Part shown: in pieces, positions 6,594-14,892 of the stretch
Numbering within the stretch: the stretch's first letter is position 1
Layout of the letters: every line of letters starts with the position of its first letter
Assembly: GCA_023230925.1 (NCBI GenBank)
Contig: JALNWK010000024.1
Location: forward strand, 1-39,544
Source: Limnochordia bacterium
Lineage (GTDB): Bacteria > Bacillota > Limnochordia > DUMW01
Direction: 5' to 3'
Length of the DNA: 39,544 bases
Made by a program: the position numbers and the translations under genes
Notes under the pieces: model-generated
The model's input: the letters and a program-made list of their open reading frames with translations, nothing else
What the model was told of the DNA's origin: nothing
Database searches by the model: none

Positions 6594-7895
6594 ATGACCC
6601 AGGTAACTCTAGGTGAAAAGATACGCCGCATGCGAAAACGTTTGAATCTGACTCAGCAAGAATTGGCCGGGGATGATTTCACAAAGAGCTTCATTAGTCA
6701 GTTGGAAAAGAATGAGGCAAATCCGTCTTTGAAAAGCCTACAAATTATTGCACAACGCCTAAATAAACCAATTAGCTTCTTTCTGGAAGATGAAATAGCA
6801 CCGCCCATCCGAGAAGCTGACTATGAGGTAGAAAAGACCTTAGCTGTGGCTCGGGGATGTGAAAAGAAAGAGCGTTGGGATCAGGCCATTGGACTTTACG
6901 AGAAAGCATTGGAAGATCTCTCGGTAGATCATTTTTACTCCCGGGGCAAAGTCTATTTAGGCATTGCCCGTTGCTTGATTGGGCAAAAGGACATCAACGG
7001 TGCACTTGACCCTGCACAAAAGGCCATTGAGGAACTGGAGCTTGCTGGAGATGATTCCTTAACCGTTCAAGCCCACTATCTTCATGGTGTTATCTGCCAT
7101 AACCTTGGCTGGTATGATACCGCGAAGACCTCCTTTGAGGTAGCCTATGATTTGATGGAACACGCGGACGTATTGGATGCCCATCTTCACCTGAAGATTC
7201 TCATCGGTCTAGGCCACACCCACGCTTTGTTAGGTAACCAGGTTGAGGCGGTAAGTTACCTGCAAAGAGCGATGAAGCTTAGCCAGGAAACGAATGACTT
7301 CTTTGAATACGGTTCGATACTGACAACCCTTGGATTCGTCTTCCACTCCCAGAACCGTTTGAGTGAAGCGCTTCAATTCACCGAGGATGCCTTGGCATTT
7401 CTGAAGGTAACCAAGGGACCAAAAAGGGAAATTGCCAGATTACACATTAACCTAGCGGTAATCCACAGGGAGTCAGATCATTTTGAAGAAGCCATGAATC
7501 AACTACAAGTGGCTGAATCTCTTTTGAAAGAGGATCCTGCCCGGGACCTTTTGCCTCTGTTATATGAGGAGTATGGTTTTGTCCTAACAGGAATACAACA
7601 GCACGAGGAAGCAGTACCCTATTTAGAAAAATCCTTAGAGCTGCTTGATGATCTGCAAATGAAGGTGCCTGTGCAAATCGCACTGGGTAAAGCTTACCGA
7701 CATCTCGGTGATTACCCCGCGGCCAGGGATAACCTGGAATTGGCACTGGCCACCTTGAAGGCCCAAGGGGATAATTCTAAGCAAACCGCGGCGGCCACCT
7801 ACCAGTTAGGGCTGGTCTATCAGCAACTCGGTCAGGTCCAAAAGGCCCAGGAATTGCTCGCCCAAGCTGGCGATCTGTTTGAGAACATAAATTAG
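6594..7895 (+). CDS. XRE-type HTH regulator with C-terminal TPR array (RRNPP-like)
   Basis: A 433-residue cytoplasmic regulator. Residues about 5-62 form a Cro/CI helix-turn-helix (LGEKIRRMRKRLNLTQQELA, then FTKSFISQLEKNEANPSLKS). From about residue 80 to the end there are tandem TPR-like helical pairs, for example QAIGLYEKALEDL, GKVYLGIARCLIGQ, EAVSYLQRAMKLSQ, EEAVPYLEKSLELL and KAQELLAQAGDLF. This is the architecture of PlcR/NprR-type peptide-responsive regulators, though similar proteins without known peptides are common in Clostridia. The ATG at 6594 is preferred over the open frame from 6546 because AGAGGTGG precedes it and the HTH starts at once. A divergent small secreted-peptide gene lies upstream. 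Confidence 0.85.
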   Translation: MTQVTLGEKIRRMRKRLNLTQQELAGDDFTKSFISQLEKNEANPSLKSLQIIAQRLNKPISFFLEDEIAPPIREADYEVEKTLAVARGCEKKERWDQAIGLYEKALEDLSVDHFYSRGKVYLGIARCLIGQKDINGALDPAQKAIEELELAGDDSLTVQAHYLHGVICHNLGWYDTAKTSFEVAYDLMEHADVLDAHLHLKILIGLGHTHALLGNQVEAVSYLQRAMKLSQETNDFFEYGSILTTLGFVFHSQNRLSEALQFTEDALAFLKVTKGPKREIARLHINLAVIHRESDHFEEAMNQLQVAESLLKEDPARDLLPLLYEEYGFVLTGIQQHEEAVPYLEKSLELLDDLQMKVPVQIALGKAYRHLGDYPAARDNLELALATLKAQGDNSKQTAAATYQLGLVYQQLGQVQKAQELLAQAGDLFENIN

Positions 7896-7916
7896 TATAG
7901 GTTTCGTCGTTAACAA

Positions 7917-7957
7917 AAGCCACCCCGTGCCCTGATCATAAGAACATGGGATGGCTT
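7917..7957 (+). terminator. Possible terminator hairpin between convergent genes
   Basis: AAGCCACCCCGTG pairs with CATGGGATGGCTT, with one mismatch and one G-U pair. It lies 20 bases after the regulator stop and before the stop of the convergent oxidoreductase gene. The run after it (ATTCATTG) is only weakly T-rich, so termination is plausible but not certain. Confidence 0.4.
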
Positions 7958-7976
7958 ATTCATTGAATTTGAAATC

Positions 7977-9074
7977 TCAATCTAAGACACTTGCAGAAAG
8001 ACCTAAAGGTAAAGGTTTGGGCTGCTGACAAGTGCTTTGCACTGTGTAATAAGACCTTTGTTCTGAGGCAATGTGCAATCCGTGCATTACTTCAAGAACA
8101 TGATAGGCTAGTTCCCCGTTGGCTCGGTGATCCCTTCCTGAGCAAATCCCATGGGCCATGTCCGCAACACCAATGCCCCTACTATTTTCAGTAAAGCCAT
8201 GGGTGAAGGGCATTTCGGTCCACTCCGAAGCGTCCTTTCTGCGGATCAAGACCGGACCTCCAAAGCAATTGGGATCGGGTACCACCATACTTCCCTCAGT
8301 GCCATATATTTCGATGCGGGGTAGATTAGCAGCCCAAACGTCGAAACTGGTAATGAGCGTACCAATCGCACCGTTATCAAAGTCCAAAAGACCCGCCACA
8401 TGTGTCGGAACATCTACCTTTATTTTCTCCCCATACTTCGGTTTACTTGTGATCGTACGTTCGGGAAAGGTGATCCGTGTCATTCCAGCCACTTCTCGGA
8501 TCGGTCCGATCAAGGAGACAAGGGCCGTCAGATAGTAGGGACCCATATCAAACATGGGGCCGCCCCCTTCTTTATAGTAAAACTCCGGATCCGGATGCCA
8601 ACTTTCATGACCGTGACACATCATAAATGCAGTAGCTGAAACTGGCGTACCAATAAAACCATCGTCGATTAGTTTCCGACAAGTTTGCAGTCCTCCACCG
8701 AGAAAAGTATCGGGGGCGCATCCCACGCGTAACCCTTTTGCCTTTGCAATGTCTAGCACTTTCTTGCCGTCTGCAAGACTTATTGCCAAGGGTTTTTCGA
8801 CATAGACATTCTTGTCTGCCTCCAAAGCGGCAAGGTTTACCTCGGCATGGGCCTGGGGAATGGTCAGGTTCAGTATGATGTCAATATCGGGATCTGCCAA
8901 GAGCTCGGCAACTGAGCAAGCCTTAATACCATGCTCCTTCGCTTTAGCCTGGGCACGTTCCTGAATCAAGTCGGCACAGGCAACGATTTCGAACACATCA
9001 AAGGTGCGTCCCGATTTGAAGTAGATTCCACTAATATTGCCACAACCAACAACACCGACCTTAATCGGTTTCAT
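7977..9074 (-). CDS. Gfo/Idh/MocA family NAD(P)-dependent oxidoreductase
   Basis: A 365-residue dehydrogenase. The N-terminal Rossmann fold begins MKPIKVGVVGCGNISGIYF. The conserved EKP motif is at NVYVEKPLAISLADG. The C-terminal Gfo/Idh/MocA domain includes GGGPMFDMGPYYLTALVSLIG. The ATG at 9074 follows AGGAGGGG; the open frame running back to 9443 is antisense to the ThuA gene and was discarded. The gene is third in a LacI-headed operon, 14 bases after thuA. With the ThuA-like protein it may oxidise or process keto-sugars, as ThuB does with ThuA in rhizobia. The substrate is unknown. Confidence 0.9.
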   Translation of the reverse strand: MKPIKVGVVGCGNISGIYFKSGRTFDVFEIVACADLIQERAQAKAKEHGIKACSVAELLADPDIDIILNLTIPQAHAEVNLAALEADKNVYVEKPLAISLADGKKVLDIAKAKGLRVGCAPDTFLGGGLQTCRKLIDDGFIGTPVSATAFMMCHGHESWHPDPEFYYKEGGGPMFDMGPYYLTALVSLIGPIREVAGMTRITFPERTITSKPKYGEKIKVDVPTHVAGLLDFDNGAIGTLITSFDVWAANLPRIEIYGTEGSMVVPDPNCFGGPVLIRRKDASEWTEMPFTHGFTENSRGIGVADMAHGICSGRDHRANGELAYHVLEVMHGLHIASEQRSYYTVQSTCQQPKPLPLGLSASVLD

Positions 9075-9088
9075 GATACACCCCTCCT

Positions 9089-9769
9089 TTATTCGTTCAA
9101 GTCTTTGCCTGCGGCCGCCCAGAGGAAACCCCGGCGCATTAAAGTGGCCACAGGCTCCATGGCGACAATATCTGCATGGTGACCAAGGGAGCAGTAAAAT
9201 ACCCGGCCAAGACCCCAACGTTTGGTCCAGACAACGGGCATATCTACTGAGCCATTGGGTACATGGGGCCCATCGGCAACAGGAAATCTGGTGGTTGCAA
9301 GCACCTCCACCGCGGGATCCACATGGAGGTAATACTGTTCGCTTCGGACAGTAAAGTCCTTGATCCCAGCTATAATGGGACTTGAGCTTTGCTTGATATT
9401 CACTACATACTCGGTACCATCGTTGCCGGGATGGGCCACCCAATTTCCTCCCGTCATAAACTGCCAGTCAACATTGTCCCGAAAAGCATCACACATACCG
9501 CCATGGCAACCGGCAATACCCACACCGCTTTCCACAGCACGTAGGACTGGGTTAACCTGTTTGCTCGTAATATTGCCCATGGTCCATACCGGCACAATCA
9601 AGTGCAAGGACCGTAGTTTCTCCTCGTCTAAGAAGGCATCAAGGGTATCTGCTAGTTCTACCTCGAACCCTTCTTCGGTCAGTATATTCTGGAAAACCTC
9701 CGATACCTGAACTGGCTCGTGTCCATCCCATCCACCCTGTACAATTAGTGCTTTCTTCGGCATCTGCAT
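9089..9769 (-). CDS. ThuA-like domain protein (trehalose-utilization type)
   Basis: A 226-residue class-I glutamine-amidotransferase-like fold protein of the ThuA family. Seen: KKALIVQGGWDGHEP at the N-terminus, GVGIAGCHGGMCDAF (the GxHGG core), a YYLHVDP strand and MPVVWTKRWGLGRVFYCSLGH near the C-terminus. ThuA proteins act beside Gfo/Idh/MocA dehydrogenases in 3-keto-disaccharide metabolism. Here one such dehydrogenase gene lies on each side, which supports the pathway but not the substrate. The start may be the first or third codon (both ATG) after GAGGAG. Confidence 0.88.
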   Translation of the reverse strand: MQMPKKALIVQGGWDGHEPVQVSEVFQNILTEEGFEVELADTLDAFLDEEKLRSLHLIVPVWTMGNITSKQVNPVLRAVESGVGIAGCHGGMCDAFRDNVDWQFMTGGNWVAHPGNDGTEYVVNIKQSSSPIIAGIKDFTVRSEQYYLHVDPAVEVLATTRFPVADGPHVPNGSVDMPVVWTKRWGLGRVFYCSLGHHADIVAMEPVATLMRRGFLWAAAGKDLNE

Positions 9770-9790
9770 CCACTCCTCATATATTGTGCG

Positions 9791-10945
9791 CTAATCTATC
9801 TGCACCCAGGTACGGTTGTCAATAGACTTCTCCACAGCATGGAGTACCCGTTGACATTCCACACCGTCCCGAAAGTTTGGTTCCGGCAACCTATCTTCCA
9901 CAATGGATTCTATGAAATCTTTCATTTCGTGGATAAAGGTATGTTCATATCCGATGATGTGCCCAGCAGGCCACCAGGCTTGCATATAAGGATGAACAGC
10001 CTCAGTGGTTTGGATTCTTCGAAAGCCTTGATAACCTTCGGCATCTTCGGTGGAATAGTATTCCATTTCGTTCATCCGTTCAAAATCAAAGCGAACACTA
10101 CCCAGACTTCCGTTAATCTCAAAGAAATTCATATTACGATGCCCTGCTGCAAAACGAGTTGCTTCAAAGGTGCCGAGGGCGCCATTCTTGAATCTTGCCA
10201 AAAAAGCAGTAGCATCATCAACGGTGACGGTACCCATCTCGGCATCTAGCGAGCTTTTTGCACTTAGCCCGGTCATTTCCGTCGGCAAGGGCCTTTCCTT
10301 GATGAAGGTCTCGCTCATCCCAATCACTTCATGAAAGTCACCAACTAACCATCTAGCCAGGTCTATGGTGTGCGCTCCAAGGTCGCCTAGGGAGCCTGAC
10401 CCTGCTATTTCCTTGCGCAACCTCCACACTAGGGGGAAACTAGGGTCAATGACATAATCCTGAAGATAAGTACCCCGGAAATGGTATATTTGACCAAGCT
10501 TGCCGGAATCAATCATCTGTTTGATCAACATAATTGCCGGAACCCGTCGGTAGTTAAAGCCGATCATGTGCTTTACTCCCGCCTCGGTTACCGCTTGGAG
10601 CATTTGTTCTGCATCCTCCAAGGTTAAAGCAAGAGGCTTCTCGCAGAATATGTGTTTCCCATTTTGTGCAGCAGCTAAGACAATCTCTTTGTGTACATTG
10701 CTTGGAGCCGTAATGTCGATAAGATCGATATCATCCCGCTGGACTAGTTCCTCCCAGGAAGTTACATATTCCTCCCATCCAAACTTCCTTGCCGATTCCG
10801 CTACCGACTTTTCATCGCGTCCGCAGAGTACTTTCATAACCGGTTTAACTGGCAGATCAAAGAACATCGAAACATCCCTAAACGCATGACTATGTGCCTT
10901 ACCCATGAACTTATACCCGACAAGCCCAATATTTAGTGTCCCCAT
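9791..10945 (-). CDS. Gfo/Idh/MocA family oxidoreductase
   Basis: A 384-residue NAD(P)-dependent sugar dehydrogenase family protein. Rossmann start GTLNIGLVGYKFMGKAHSHAF, EKP motif in HIFCEKPLALTLEDAEQML, and GSGSLGDLGAHTIDLARWLVG in the substrate domain. It differs clearly from the paralogue two genes downstream, so the two probably act on different intermediates. GAAAGGAG precedes the ATG. It is the first enzyme gene after lacI in the operon. The end of the protein (RVLHAVEKSIDNRTWVQI) is typical of the family, so it looks complete. Confidence 0.9.
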   Translation of the reverse strand: MGTLNIGLVGYKFMGKAHSHAFRDVSMFFDLPVKPVMKVLCGRDEKSVAESARKFGWEEYVTSWEELVQRDDIDLIDITAPSNVHKEIVLAAAQNGKHIFCEKPLALTLEDAEQMLQAVTEAGVKHMIGFNYRRVPAIMLIKQMIDSGKLGQIYHFRGTYLQDYVIDPSFPLVWRLRKEIAGSGSLGDLGAHTIDLARWLVGDFHEVIGMSETFIKERPLPTEMTGLSAKSSLDAEMGTVTVDDATAFLARFKNGALGTFEATRFAAGHRNMNFFEINGSLGSVRFDFERMNEMEYYSTEDAEGYQGFRRIQTTEAVHPYMQAWWPAGHIIGYEHTFIHEMKDFIESIVEDRLPEPNFRDGVECQRVLHAVEKSIDNRTWVQID

Positions 10946-11012
10946 CGGTCATTCTCCTTTCAAGTCCCTTTGTCTGTCGAGTTATTAAAATTAAACGTCG
11001 TCCAGGTATATG

Positions 11013-12029
11013 CTACTCCTTTCTGCCCACTGTTCCCCTGATCACAAGTTCTGTGGGTAGGAGTCTCTGGATTGGAGGGTGTTGTGTGCCCTCCAACTGG
11101 TTAATGACTATCTCGGCACCTTGAAGACCCATCTCATAGAGGGGAACAGATACGGTCGTAAGTTTGGGCTCCATATAGCCTGCAAGATCCGAGTCATCAT
11201 AACCCACCAAGCTATACTGCTCGGGGATGCTAATCTGTCGTTCCCGAAACCCCTGGTAAATCCCAAAAGCCATTCGATCATTGGCTGCAAAAATCGCATC
11301 AGGAGATCTTGATAGAATCTGTTCAACCAACTGATAGCCACTTGTTCTGCTGTAACGTCCTGTCAAGATAAGGTTGGGTTCCACAGGAATCCCAGCTGCC
11401 TCTAACCCTTCAATATAACCAGCCTGTCGGTCTCGACTATTGGAGTACTCCCAGGGACCGTTAACAAAACAGATGCGCCGATGCCCAAGCCCAACCAAAT
11501 AATCCACGACAGCCCGGGCCCCTTGCCGATGGTCCCCATCAATAAAGGATATGGTCTGCTCCTTTGAGACTCCGCCGATTAGTACGAATGTAGCCTGGAC
11601 ATCGATAAGCCTTTCTAACAGGGAATCATCCTCCCAAGACCCAAGAATAAGCGCTCCATCAGCCTTCTTTTCCATCAGTATCTTGACACAGCTTTCGGCT
11701 GGACTCTCTCCGATTGGATAGAAGCTGACTAACATGTCATATCCTCTACTATTTGTGACTTGGGCAATGCCGCTTAGAATCTCGGCAAAATAGTGGCGGT
11801 AAAAGATATGAACCTTGTCCGAAACATAAGGCATCATTACCACTAAGGTATTGGTACGGCTGCTGACTAGACGACGGCCATTGCTATTTGGGTAATAGTT
11901 TAGCTTCCGAGCCGCCTCCAATACTTGTTTTCGGGTACGGTCTGTGACAACCGGATGGTTGTTGAAAACCCGGGATACCGTTGCTCCCGAGACCCCAGCT
12001 AGCCTAGCTACTTCATCACGCGTGGCCAT
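11013..12029 (-). CDS. LacI-family transcriptional regulator
   Basis: A 338-residue repressor. The N-terminal HTH and hinge read MATRDEVARLAGVSGATVSR and continue through ARKLNYYPNSNGRRLVSSRT. The rest is a periplasmic-binding-protein-like effector domain (ADGALILGSW, DGDHRQGARAVVDYLVGLGH, DAIFAANDRMAFGIYQG, LVGYDDSDLAGYMEPKLTTV). The ATG at 12029 has GGAGG eight bases upstream; a TTG at 12044 is the outermost frame start. It heads the operon of two Gfo/Idh/MocA enzymes and the ThuA-like protein and so probably controls sugar-dependent expression. A palindrome upstream suggests autoregulation. No transporter gene is present in the cluster. Confidence 0.93.
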   Translation of the reverse strand: MATRDEVARLAGVSGATVSRVFNNHPVVTDRTRKQVLEAARKLNYYPNSNGRRLVSSRTNTLVVMMPYVSDKVHIFYRHYFAEILSGIAQVTNSRGYDMLVSFYPIGESPAESCVKILMEKKADGALILGSWEDDSLLERLIDVQATFVLIGGVSKEQTISFIDGDHRQGARAVVDYLVGLGHRRICFVNGPWEYSNSRDRQAGYIEGLEAAGIPVEPNLILTGRYSRTSGYQLVEQILSRSPDAIFAANDRMAFGIYQGFRERQISIPEQYSLVGYDDSDLAGYMEPKLTTVSVPLYEMGLQGAEIVINQLEGTQHPPIQRLLPTELVIRGTVGRKE

Positions 12030-12048
12030 ATCCCATTCCTCCAAAACT

Positions 12049-12067
12049 GTTGTTACACGTGTACAAC
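12049..12067. promoter_or_regulatory. Putative LacI-family operator
   Basis: GTTGTTACACGTGTACAAC is a near-perfect palindrome around ACGT, with one extra T in the left arm. It lies 20 bases upstream of the lacI-type start codon and about 15-35 bases beyond the -10 box. LacI-family operators are palindromes with a central CG. Binding by the adjacent regulator is inferred. Confidence 0.6.
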
Positions 12068-12082
12068 TTGCTACACACCTAT

Positions 12083-12110
12083 TTTATATCATTACTACCT
12101 GTTTTGCCAA
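12083..12110 (-). promoter_or_regulatory. Promoter of the LacI-headed sugar operon
   Basis: On the minus strand TTGGCA (12105-12110), a 16-base spacer and TATAAA (12083-12088) fit a vegetative promoter. The palindromic operator candidate lies just downstream, in the transcribed leader, where a bound repressor would block initiation or early elongation. Confidence 0.55.
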
Positions 12111-12182
12111 TAGGCGAAGTGTCGGATTGTTTCATCCATAGCAATCACCTAGTGAACCTTACTTGCTTCAACCAACATCGAT

Positions 12183-12782
12183 CTATAGCTCCCGGCGTCC
12201 CTGTAAAGCTTTAGCTAAGGTCACCTCATCCACATATTCAAGGTCGCCACCCACAGGTAAACCACTGGCCATTCGCGTTACCTTCACTCCCATGGGTTTT
12301 AGAATACGGGCGATGTACATGGCGGTAGCATCACCCTCCACATCGGGATCGGTGGCCACAATGATTTCCTCCACCTGACCATCCTTAATGCGACTAAGCA
12401 ATTCTCGGATTCTGATATCATTCGGCCCGACACCATCCATAGGAGAGATGGCCCCATGGAGTACATGATAGCAACCTCGAAACTCCCTAGTTTTCTCCAT
12501 AGCAACTACATCCTTGGGTTGCTCCACCACACAGATGGCTCGGCTGCTCCGGTTCGGATTATCGCAGATCTGACATGGATCCTGATCTGTTAAATTAAAG
12601 CAGACTGAACAGTAGCGCAAAGTCGTCTTGGCATCAACCAAGGCATCAGCCAGCTGCTTAACCTGTTCCGCTGGCCAGCTAATAATCTCAAAAGCTAGTC
12701 TTTGGGCTGTCTTGGGGCCAATTCCCGGCAATTTCATTAGTTCATCGATCAAGCGGGCAAGGGGCCGCGCATATGCAACCAT
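12183..12782 (-). CDS. recR: Recombination mediator protein RecR
   Basis: A 199-residue protein of the RecFOR pathway that helps load RecA at gaps. Domains in order: helix-hairpin-helix (LMKLPGIGPKTAQRLAF), a four-Cys zinc finger (CSVC...CQIC, about residues 57-72), a Toprim domain (ICVVEQPKDVVAME, then HVLHGAISPMDGVGP) and a C-terminal Walker-B-like strand (EIIVATDPDVEGDATAMYIA). Length is standard. It follows ybaB by about 20 bases, the conserved dnaX-ybaB-recR arrangement. Confidence 0.96.
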   Translation of the reverse strand: MVAYARPLARLIDELMKLPGIGPKTAQRLAFEIISWPAEQVKQLADALVDAKTTLRYCSVCFNLTDQDPCQICDNPNRSSRAICVVEQPKDVVAMEKTREFRGCYHVLHGAISPMDGVGPNDIRIRELLSRIKDGQVEEIIVATDPDVEGDATAMYIARILKPMGVKVTRMASGLPVGGDLEYVDEVTLAKALQGRREL

Positions 12783-12802
12783 CCAGGGTACATCCTCTCA
12801 GT

Positions 12803-13123
12803 TTAAAACATGCCTTCCAGTCCAGGGATATTCATTCCGCCGGTAACAGCCTGCATGGCCTGACTGGACATTTCCTGAGCGCTACGAATTGCTTCATTAA
12901 CCGCTGCCATCACTAGGTCCTGTAGCATATCAGCGTCTTCCGGATCTATAATATCCTTTGCGATCTCTATGCCAACTATCTCCAGGTTTCCATTTGCGAC
13001 CACCTTAACGACTCCGCCCCCAGCTGTAGCTTCAACAGTTTTTTGGGCGACTTCCTCCTGTAGTTTTAACATTTGATCCTGCATCTTCTTGACTTCTTTC
13101 ATCATCTTTCGCATCTGACTCAT
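12803..13123 (-). CDS. YbaB/EbfC family nucleoid-associated protein
   Basis: A 106-residue DNA-binding protein. The N-terminal helix is Met/Lys-rich (MSQMRKMMKEVKKMQDQMLK), followed by the family signature strands GGGVVKVVANGNLEIVGIEI and a C-terminal helix, ending in a Gly/Met-rich tail (GGMNIPGLEGMF). GGAGGAG precedes the ATG. It sits between dnaX and recR, like yaaK in B. subtilis, and its transcription is surely shared with them. Confidence 0.95.
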   Translation of the reverse strand: MSQMRKMMKEVKKMQDQMLKLQEEVAQKTVEATAGGGVVKVVANGNLEIVGIEIAKDIIDPEDADMLQDLVMAAVNEAIRSAQEMSSQAMQAVTGGMNIPGLEGMF

Positions 13124-13144
13124 ATTACTCCTCCTTACCTAGTT

Positions 13145-14806
13145 TCAGGGCTCATCAATCTTTGTTACGGTCCCTTGAAAAAACTTCAGCGCAGCTTCTA
13201 GTGCCGGGTCCTTTGCTTCCTGCTTGGCATCCTCAGGCGGCTGAGTTTCCTCCTCCATGAACCGACATTCCACAGCTACTTTCCGTCCAACCACTCGACT
13301 AAAGAACCGGTCGATATAATCTTGGTTCTTAGGTTGTTCAAGGCTGGCCTTATGAAATCGTTTATCTGCAGGAAATCCGAGAACTAAAACATCTTGACTT
13401 AGGCCAGTTGGCGTAGCCTCTTTGAGAAAGGCTTCGATATCAACACGCCGATCGTCCCTGCATTGTCTAATGGTCTGATCCCAATCTTCTTTAAGTCTGG
13501 TGACAGTATCCACATCATTAGAAGACATTGGTTCCACAGGGGGTTCCTCTGGTTTTACCGCATCCTCGTCCTGTGCAGGCCTACTCTGTTGGCTTACTGT
13601 CGTCTGTTCCTTCTGCTTCTTTTCGAGGACTACGGTGACACCTCTTTGTTCTAGTGCATCGATTTTCTCCTCGAGTTTTTCAATTCGTTGTAATAGATCC
13701 CCAGTAGAACACCGGTATATGTCATTGGTAGCCCGAATAACAGCCCGCTCCAAGGGAAGCCTAACTTCCGCTGAACGTTTGATCTCTGCCTCGGCTTCGG
13801 CGAAAAGATCATAAACCTGTAACAGCTGATCTAGGGAAATCTGCGAGAAGTTGTTAATAAGTTGCTCAATCTCTCCAGAGGACATTTCCAGTAATTCTTC
13901 TGCTTCCGTACCCACCACCTTAGCTACGGTTAAATCACGGAAATACCGGTTTACATCGATCACAAACTGCCTTACATCGTGGCCACCATCGAGGACCTCT
14001 TTGATTAGGCCCAAGGCCACCGTCGCGTTTCGATCCAACACCCCTGCAACAAACCGAAATAGGGTATCCCGTGAAACGGTGCCTAGAACCTGTAACACCG
14101 ATTCCATATCCACCTGCGCACCAGCAAAGGACACACACTGATCAAGGATACCTAAAGCATCACGCATGCCACCCTCCGCTCTTCTGCTAATTAAGCGTAG
14201 GGCAGCCTCCTCTACTCCAAAACCTTCCTGCTGGGCGATGTAAGAAAGACGAGAAAAGATTTCGTTACTGGAAAAGCGTCTAAAATCAAAGGTTTGACAC
14301 CGGGAAATAATCGTTGCCGGTATCCTGTGGGCTTCGGTGGTAGCAAACACAAAAAGGACATGAGATGGGGGTTCTTCCAGGATCTTCAATAGTGCATTAA
14401 AGGCCTCGGTAGTGAGCATGTGCACCTCATCGATAATGTACACCTTATATCGACCAGCCGCCGGTGCATACCGAGTTTTCTCCCGCAACTCCCTAATCTC
14501 ATCGATACCACGATTTGATGCACCATCAATTTCAATGACATCCATGGCATAGCCCGCATTAAGGGATGTACAGTTTTCACATGCATTACAGGGCTGACTT
14601 GTAGGGCCATTCACACAGTTTAATCCCTTGGCGAGGATTCTTGCTAACGTAGTCTTACCTGTACCCCGCGGTCCAGCAAAGAGATACGCATGGGCTATAC
14701 GCCCTTCATCCAATGCATTTTTTAGGGTGCGGACTACATGTTCTTGACCAACAACATCGTCAAACCCTTGGGGACGCCATTTACGATACAATGAAAGATA
14801 TGCCAC
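13145..14806 (-). CDS. dnaX: DNA polymerase III subunit gamma/tau
   Basis: A 553-residue clamp-loader ATPase. AAA+ motifs: FAGPRGTGKTTLARI (Walker A), a zinc module with CVNGPTSQPCNACENC, YIIDEVHML (Walker B) and ISRCQTF (arginine finger), followed by the lid and collar domains. From about residue 370 a charged linker (EKKQKEQ..., EEPPVEP...) leads to a tau-type C-terminal domain. The start is placed at the GTG at 14806, giving MAYLSLYRKWRP, because GGGAGGTC lies eight bases upstream. The ATG at 14833 would add nine atypical residues. No clear A-rich slippery site for gamma production is visible. Confidence 0.95.
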   Translation of the reverse strand: MAYLSLYRKWRPQGFDDVVGQEHVVRTLKNALDEGRIAHAYLFAGPRGTGKTTLARILAKGLNCVNGPTSQPCNACENCTSLNAGYAMDVIEIDGASNRGIDEIRELREKTRYAPAAGRYKVYIIDEVHMLTTEAFNALLKILEEPPSHVLFVFATTEAHRIPATIISRCQTFDFRRFSSNEIFSRLSYIAQQEGFGVEEAALRLISRRAEGGMRDALGILDQCVSFAGAQVDMESVLQVLGTVSRDTLFRFVAGVLDRNATVALGLIKEVLDGGHDVRQFVIDVNRYFRDLTVAKVVGTEAEELLEMSSGEIEQLINNFSQISLDQLLQVYDLFAEAEAEIKRSAEVRLPLERAVIRATNDIYRCSTGDLLQRIEKLEEKIDALEQRGVTVVLEKKQKEQTTVSQQSRPAQDEDAVKPEEPPVEPMSSNDVDTVTRLKEDWDQTIRQCRDDRRVDIEAFLKEATPTGLSQDVLVLGFPADKRFHKASLEQPKNQDYIDRFFSRVVGRKVAVECRFMEEETQPPEDAKQEAKDPALEAALKFFQGTVTKIDEP

Positions 14807-14892
14807 GAACTGGGGACCTCCCTGTTGCTTCAAACATAATCCCAGGCAACAGTTAGTACTTCGCTACAGCCACTCCATATTCCTGGAATAAA

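Noticed and set aside
9075..9443. 121-residue N-terminal extension of the downstream Gfo/Idh/MocA protein
   Set aside because: It overlaps the thuA-like gene out of frame, has no family similarity, and a strong ribosome-binding site precedes the ATG at 9074.
13600..13640. Possible dnaX slippery site for gamma production
   Set aside because: The A-rich stretch (GAAAAGAAGCAGAAGG) lacks the classic A AAA AAG heptamer and no stimulatory stem was evident.
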